A model generated the notes under the pieces. It searched no databases, was not told the DNA's origin, and saw only the letters and a program-made list of their open reading frames with translations. Shown piece by piece: positions 59,806 through 64,000 of a DNA stretch of 64,000 nt (its first letter is position 1; every line of letters begins with the position of its first letter). The position numbers were made by a program, and so were the translations under genes. The stretch comes from Beta vulgaris subsp. vulgaris (lineage: Eukaryota > Streptophyta > Magnoliopsida > Caryophyllales > Amaranthaceae). Location: assembly GCF_026745355.1 (NCBI RefSeq), contig NC_079204.1:50290285-50354284 (forward strand), read 5' to 3'.

Positions 59806-61334
59806 TAGGGTAGCTCACAAACTATTCGAGTTCAGCTCGATCAAAATTTAGCTTGACAGGGTTCGATTCGAGCTCGGGATCGGCTCGAGACCCTCAACGA
59901 GTCGAGCCTGAGCTACCTTAAGCTCGGCTCAAAAGCTCGCGAATAGGCTCGAAAGTTTTTTAATTAATAAAAATATTTTATTAATTTTTAATATAAGATA
60001 AAAATTTTTATTAATTATGGTTAAAAGCAGCCATATTAGTAGTCATAATATTTTAAATGTCGTGATTTTTGGTTTGAATAACAAAGTTGGGATAGCCGCT
60101 AAAATTCCACTTGTATACTTTTTCGCTTTATGATTTGGGACAAATAGGGGTTGAGACGGATCCAAGACTTTAAGTTTGGGGGGTCATTAACAAAATGATC
60201 TAATAACATATCAGCAATGAGAACCAAGTCAAGCTCAAAGTTTATAATATTCGTGTCAGCTATTAGAAAATGCTTTCATTGTATTCTTTTTTCACACACC
60301 ATAATCTTTTCGATATATCTAGCACTTTAATTTTTTTTTATTAAGAACAAGAAAATTTAGCTTTAATACCTCAAACTCACAATTTTACCTATTAATTTCT
60401 TAATTACTTATTTATCAACTAAAAAAGTACCCCTCAAAAAAAAAAAAAAAAAAAAACTAAAAAAGTATAAGGAGTTGATAATTAGATAGCATACATAGAG
60501 ATTAACATGTAGTTCAACATAGTACATAATACTTTTTTTACTTAGTCAAATTTAGTACTACATATAAGTATTTTTGAATATGTCTTATTTTATATTGTTG
60601 GACTATTTATGAAGTTTTTCATTTGTGTATATAAAATTAGCCTTCAATTAACTAATTTAATCATTTTTTAAATTACATATCCATGAACATTTTAAGACAT
60701 AATATGTGGCAGCAACATTTCATATTACAAATTAAAAAAATAAAGGAATTTGCAGCCCTCAAGTGAGAAATCCTACGTTTAGTGGCCATGAGTTTTTATA
60801 GAAAATCCTAAACTTGCAGCAATCAGTTATGTTGACAATTTGTTGAGTTCCACATCGATTACCTATCAAGGAAAGGGGTGAACATGTAGTAATAAAATGG
60901 CATAGTGTCATACGGTAACCAATGATGTCTTGGTCTAGTGGTTAAGATTAGATTGAGGTGGTGTGAACATAGGTCACAGGTTCAAATCCCCCCTCCCTTT
61001 CTTTGTACTGACAGTTTGGCCTTCTTGCTTAATTATTGGCCTTGACAAATTGATTATTTGACTTTTTGTAATAATTTAAAGTTGAGCAAAATTATGTTGG
61101 GCTACAGTTTCTTCAAAAGCTCGATTGACATAAGTTATGTTCTTTTTTTCTTATATTTGATTTTTTTTGCTTTCGAGTCGAGCCTCGAGCCGAGCTTGGA
61201 TTAATCCTCTCGATCCGAGCCCAAATTATTGAGCTCGTCGGGCTTCGAGCTCGAGTCGAGCTCAATGTCAACCATTCTTGAGCCGAGTCGATCCCGTACA
61301 TATTCGATCTCGGTTCGGCTCGTTAACAGCCCTA
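59806..61334. mobile_element. hAT-like non-autonomous element (1.53 kb) with GAGCTCG-rich ends
   Basis: Termini TAGGGTAGCTCACAAACTAT / CGGCTCGTTAACAGCCCTA. Both subterminal regions (59,820-59,960; 61,165-61,325) are dense in CTCGAG/GAGCTCG/GGCTCG motifs in opposite orientation. The AT-rich core contains a SINE and an A-tract (60,436-60,459). The target duplication is poor. Confidence 0.65.
60921..61010 (+). mobile_element. tRNA-derived SINE inside the hAT-like element
   Basis: A-box TGGTCTAGTGG (60,931-60,941) and B-box GGTTCAAATCC (60,979-60,989), spaced like an RNA polymerase III promoter. No tRNA cloverleaf. The 3' boundary is uncertain. Confidence 0.7.
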
Positions 61335-61764
61335 ACTTGAGATATACAAGTTCGATTCTCGTGGGGGGAGGGTGATGCAAGGTGTTTGGTTTATTTTCGG
61401 TTTAGGCTTCTTCCTAATCAAGATAGGAATCGTTTTGTCAAAAATATATGTAACTGTGAAAAAAAATCACTAATACAAGCAGAAATCAATTAGATTATCC
61501 GATTGATTTTGCCAATAGATAACCACTAAATGTCAATTAGGACCAAAATCTAGTATGTGATCATTGTGGATGGTAGTTAGGAATCACAATTCACAACGAG
61601 TTGGGTTGCATATGATTCATTTATTTAATCGATTAAGATAAAAAAAATTATTCCTATTGGATTGCAATGGGATTGGATTTAGACTATGTTATAACTCAAA
61701 ATCACATATGTTTAGGAGAAATGTCGTATTATGTGAAGGTAGAGTAAAGATTGTTAGTGATATC

Positions 61765-62653
61765 TAGGGGTGTAAGTGGATTGGACTGGATTGGACTTTG
61801 CCAAATCCAAATCCAGTCCAAAGTTTTTTGGACTCGAGAAATTGAGTCCAAGTTCGATCCAAATATTTTTTGAGTCCAGTCCAATCCAGTCCGATAATTT
61901 TTTCTTGAGTCCGAATCCAGTCCAGTCCGATTATTATATCTTTTTTTTCCGATTTAGATTCAATGATTCAGAACGTTTTTTGAGATGCTTGAGCATTTGA
62001 CATCTGATTCAATAATTATCAATATCCACAAATTAGATTGAAAGCTTAAATTAAAGTAAAATACTATGAATAAAAAGTTGAATTAGATGTTTACCTTGAT
62101 CTAAGTTGAGGGGAAGCAAAGAGACTGACAATTAATCTCAGGGAAAAATACAAAATGCAAGAGTCGAGACAGCGAGGTAGAAAGAAAATGGACAGTAAGA
62201 GGAAGTGAGTAGTAAGGACTGAGGAGTGAAGTGAGATAGAATTAGTCGGCCACTAGCCTACTACTGCAGACCTGCAATACTGCTAGTATAATTTACTTAT
62301 TTAACAAATGGAGCTAAGTGCAATAGTTTGGCGCCAAGTAAAATTGTCTGGCGCCAGTTGAAATATTTAGAGAGGGAAGGTTGAAAACTCCAAAATTTTA
62401 AAAATAGTATCAATTTTTTTAAATATATACATTATATATGTATTAAATATATATATTATATATATAAATATTTTTGGACTGGACTGGACTTATTGGACTC
62501 CAAAAGGATGAGTCCAAATCCAGTCCAAAAATATTTGGACTCGAAAATTTGAGTCCGAGTCTAGTTCGAAAAATTTTCAGTCCAGTCCAGTTCGACAAGT
62601 TTGGACTGGACTGGATTGGACTCTGGACTTTTCGTAGTCCGCTTACACCCCTA
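61765..62653. mobile_element. hAT-like non-autonomous element (889 bp), near-twin of 52,570-53,441
   Basis: Ends TAGGGGTGTAAGTGGATTGG / CGCTTACACCCCTA with a perfect 8 bp target duplication GTGATATC (61,757-61,764; 62,654-62,661). The core shares long stretches with the 52.5 kb copy (e.g. tctggcgccagttgaaatat). Confidence 0.92.
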
Positions 62654-62865
62654 GTGATATCACTCTTTAATGAAAAAATTCGGGAAGGTGAGACAAAGTG
62701 GGTTAAGTTGAGAAAAATAGATAATAAAACTTTGCCAAAAGTGCAAAAAAGTAAAAGTGTGACAATAATAAAGGGAACAAATCAACAAATTAAACATCAT
62801 AGAATTGAAAAGTGTGATCATATAAAAAGAACTGATGGACAAAGAAGCAATAATACTATATTTTT

Positions 62866-63516
62866 AGGGTTTTTTTTTGTCACAAAAAGACCTAATAAAA
62901 TACAAGTTTTGTGGGGAAGGATTTAATAAATTTTTTTTTTGGTTAAAAAGGACCTAATAAAATACTTCCGATGGTGAACAAAAACCACTTTATGAATTTC
63001 CGGCCAAATTTACCATTTACAGAAGTTGACCCTTTTTTTTACCCTTGCCGACTCTTTAATGTTCTGTTTCTATTTTACAGCATACAAATCCCTATTGAAT
63101 CCCCAAACTTAATGTTCCCGTTGGCTTAACCTTCTCCTTCTTCATCTTTAATTTCAACTTCAACTTCTCAAATTGTTCATTTCTTGCTTTACCACCTTCA
63201 ACTAATTCAACAAAAACTTCTTCTCTTCAGCAAGATCATTAATCACAATTCATTGTCATTCTGTCATCTTATCATCCACCCATCTAAAGAATTTGCATCC
63301 CCTTGGATTTAAAATAGGAACAGAACATTAAAGAGTCAACTAGGGGTAAAAAAAAGGTCAACGCCGATAAATGGTAAATTTGGCCGGATATTCATAAAGC
63401 GGTTCCTGTTCACAATTGGAAGTATTTTATTAGGTCCTTTTTGATAAAATTTTTTTTATTAGATCCTTCCCACAAAACTTGTATTTTATTAGATCTTTTC
63501 TGATAAAAAAAACCCT
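62866..63516. mobile_element. Long-TIR (MULE-like) element with UTR-like core
   Basis: The left arm (62,866-63,077) and right arm (63,308-63,516) are ~210 bp inverted repeats, with mismatches, running from agggttttttttt to ctttaatgttctgttt. The 230 bp core is CT-rich (ccttctccttcttcatcttt), resembling a captured 5' UTR. Target duplication not clear. Confidence 0.65.
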
Positions 63517-64000
63517 ATGTTTTATACGAACATAATTTTTCCATTGCAATGCAACTTTAATCTTTCAATATGTGACACATCGACATGACTCAAGCACCAA
63601 CATAGGCAGATATTATTTACAATTTGATCTGACGTGGATCTGCACATGTTGAGTTGTTAATGGGCCAACCTATTGATCTTGTCTAAAGCTGAGCAAATAC
63701 TTCTAACATTCAGTGTCAACTAAAGATGACTAATTGTAATTTTGTAGGTATTTCTTTTACTTTACCAAGTTGGCAACCAATTTATAAATCATTATGATTT
63801 AGACTAATACATTTTTTTTCAATTGCTGAGTTTGACGTGATTATGTATTCATCTCGACAATATGTCTTAGACTATCTATAACCAGCATGATTAGTCATGC
63901 TATATTGCTATAATTGAGGGTGATTAAGTTAGAGTCTGTATCACTGTGTGTTGATGTCTGATTGTTCTTTGTGTTTTTTGGCTTTCGGCTTTATTTACTC
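63517..64000. other. Intergenic DNA to the window end
   Basis: No feature recognised. Confidence 0.5.

Noticed and set aside
60931..60989. tRNA gene
   Set aside because: A and B boxes are present but no cloverleaf forms; it fits a SINE.
61335..61380. SINE split by the 59.8-61.3 kb hAT-like element, suggested by a B-box-like agttcgattctc
   Set aside because: No A-box could be found on the other side and the target duplication is poor.

Overview
This window is nuclear DNA from a flowering plant, most likely a eudicot. Genes are split by GT-AG introns, the intergenic DNA is AT-rich, and the protein families are plant ones (chloroplast TypA, CDPK, F-box, plant mobile domain). The species cannot be fixed from the sequence alone. 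Only four host genes appear intact or nearly so; most of the rest is transposable elements, many nested.

Layout. 1-9,872 (+): 13 coding exons of the chloroplast translational GTPase TypA/BipA (SVR3 type); the transit-peptide exons lie upstream of the window. 10,658-11,884 (-): an uninterrupted F-box protein ORF. 12.4-19.4 kb: small inverted-repeat elements, including a 1.37 kb TTA-flanked PIF/Harbinger-like element. 19,431-25,817: a 6.4 kb Mutator-like element (MULE) with ~95 bp terminal inverted repeats, a decayed MuDR-type transposase, a decayed plant-mobile-domain (PMD) gene 99 bp behind it, and near-symmetric arrays of a 23 bp palindrome just inside both ends. 27-36 kb: LINE tail, MITEs, a probable non-autonomous Helitron, a hAT element and a GC-rich Pack-MULE-like element. 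36.5-39.7 kb: a degenerate minisatellite interrupted by a 2.17 kb LTR-like inverted repeat. 41,251-44,135 (+): a complete seven-exon calcium-dependent protein kinase (CPK7/8/32 subgroup). 44.5-48.9 kb: a SINE with clear target duplication, a LINE remnant split by a palindromic solo LTR, and MITEs. 49,186-51,629 (+): two-exon ribosomal protein L4 behind a promoter with GGCCCA and telo-box motifs, part of which is duplicated upstream. 52.5-64 kb: two near-identical hAT elements, a truncated copia element itself hit by another hAT element, SINEs and a long-TIR element.

The host genes are unrelated housekeeping or signalling loci (plastid translation/stress, protein turnover, Ca2+ signalling, cytosolic ribosome) and share no pathway. 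The most unusual material is the MULE-PMD element with its ~33 bp-phased palindrome arrays, and the two LTR-like sequences (37,461-39,629 and 46,367-46,530) that are themselves inverted repeats. Exon boundaries were set by hand from reading frame, GT/AG sites and recalled family sequence. No alignment or database search was run.
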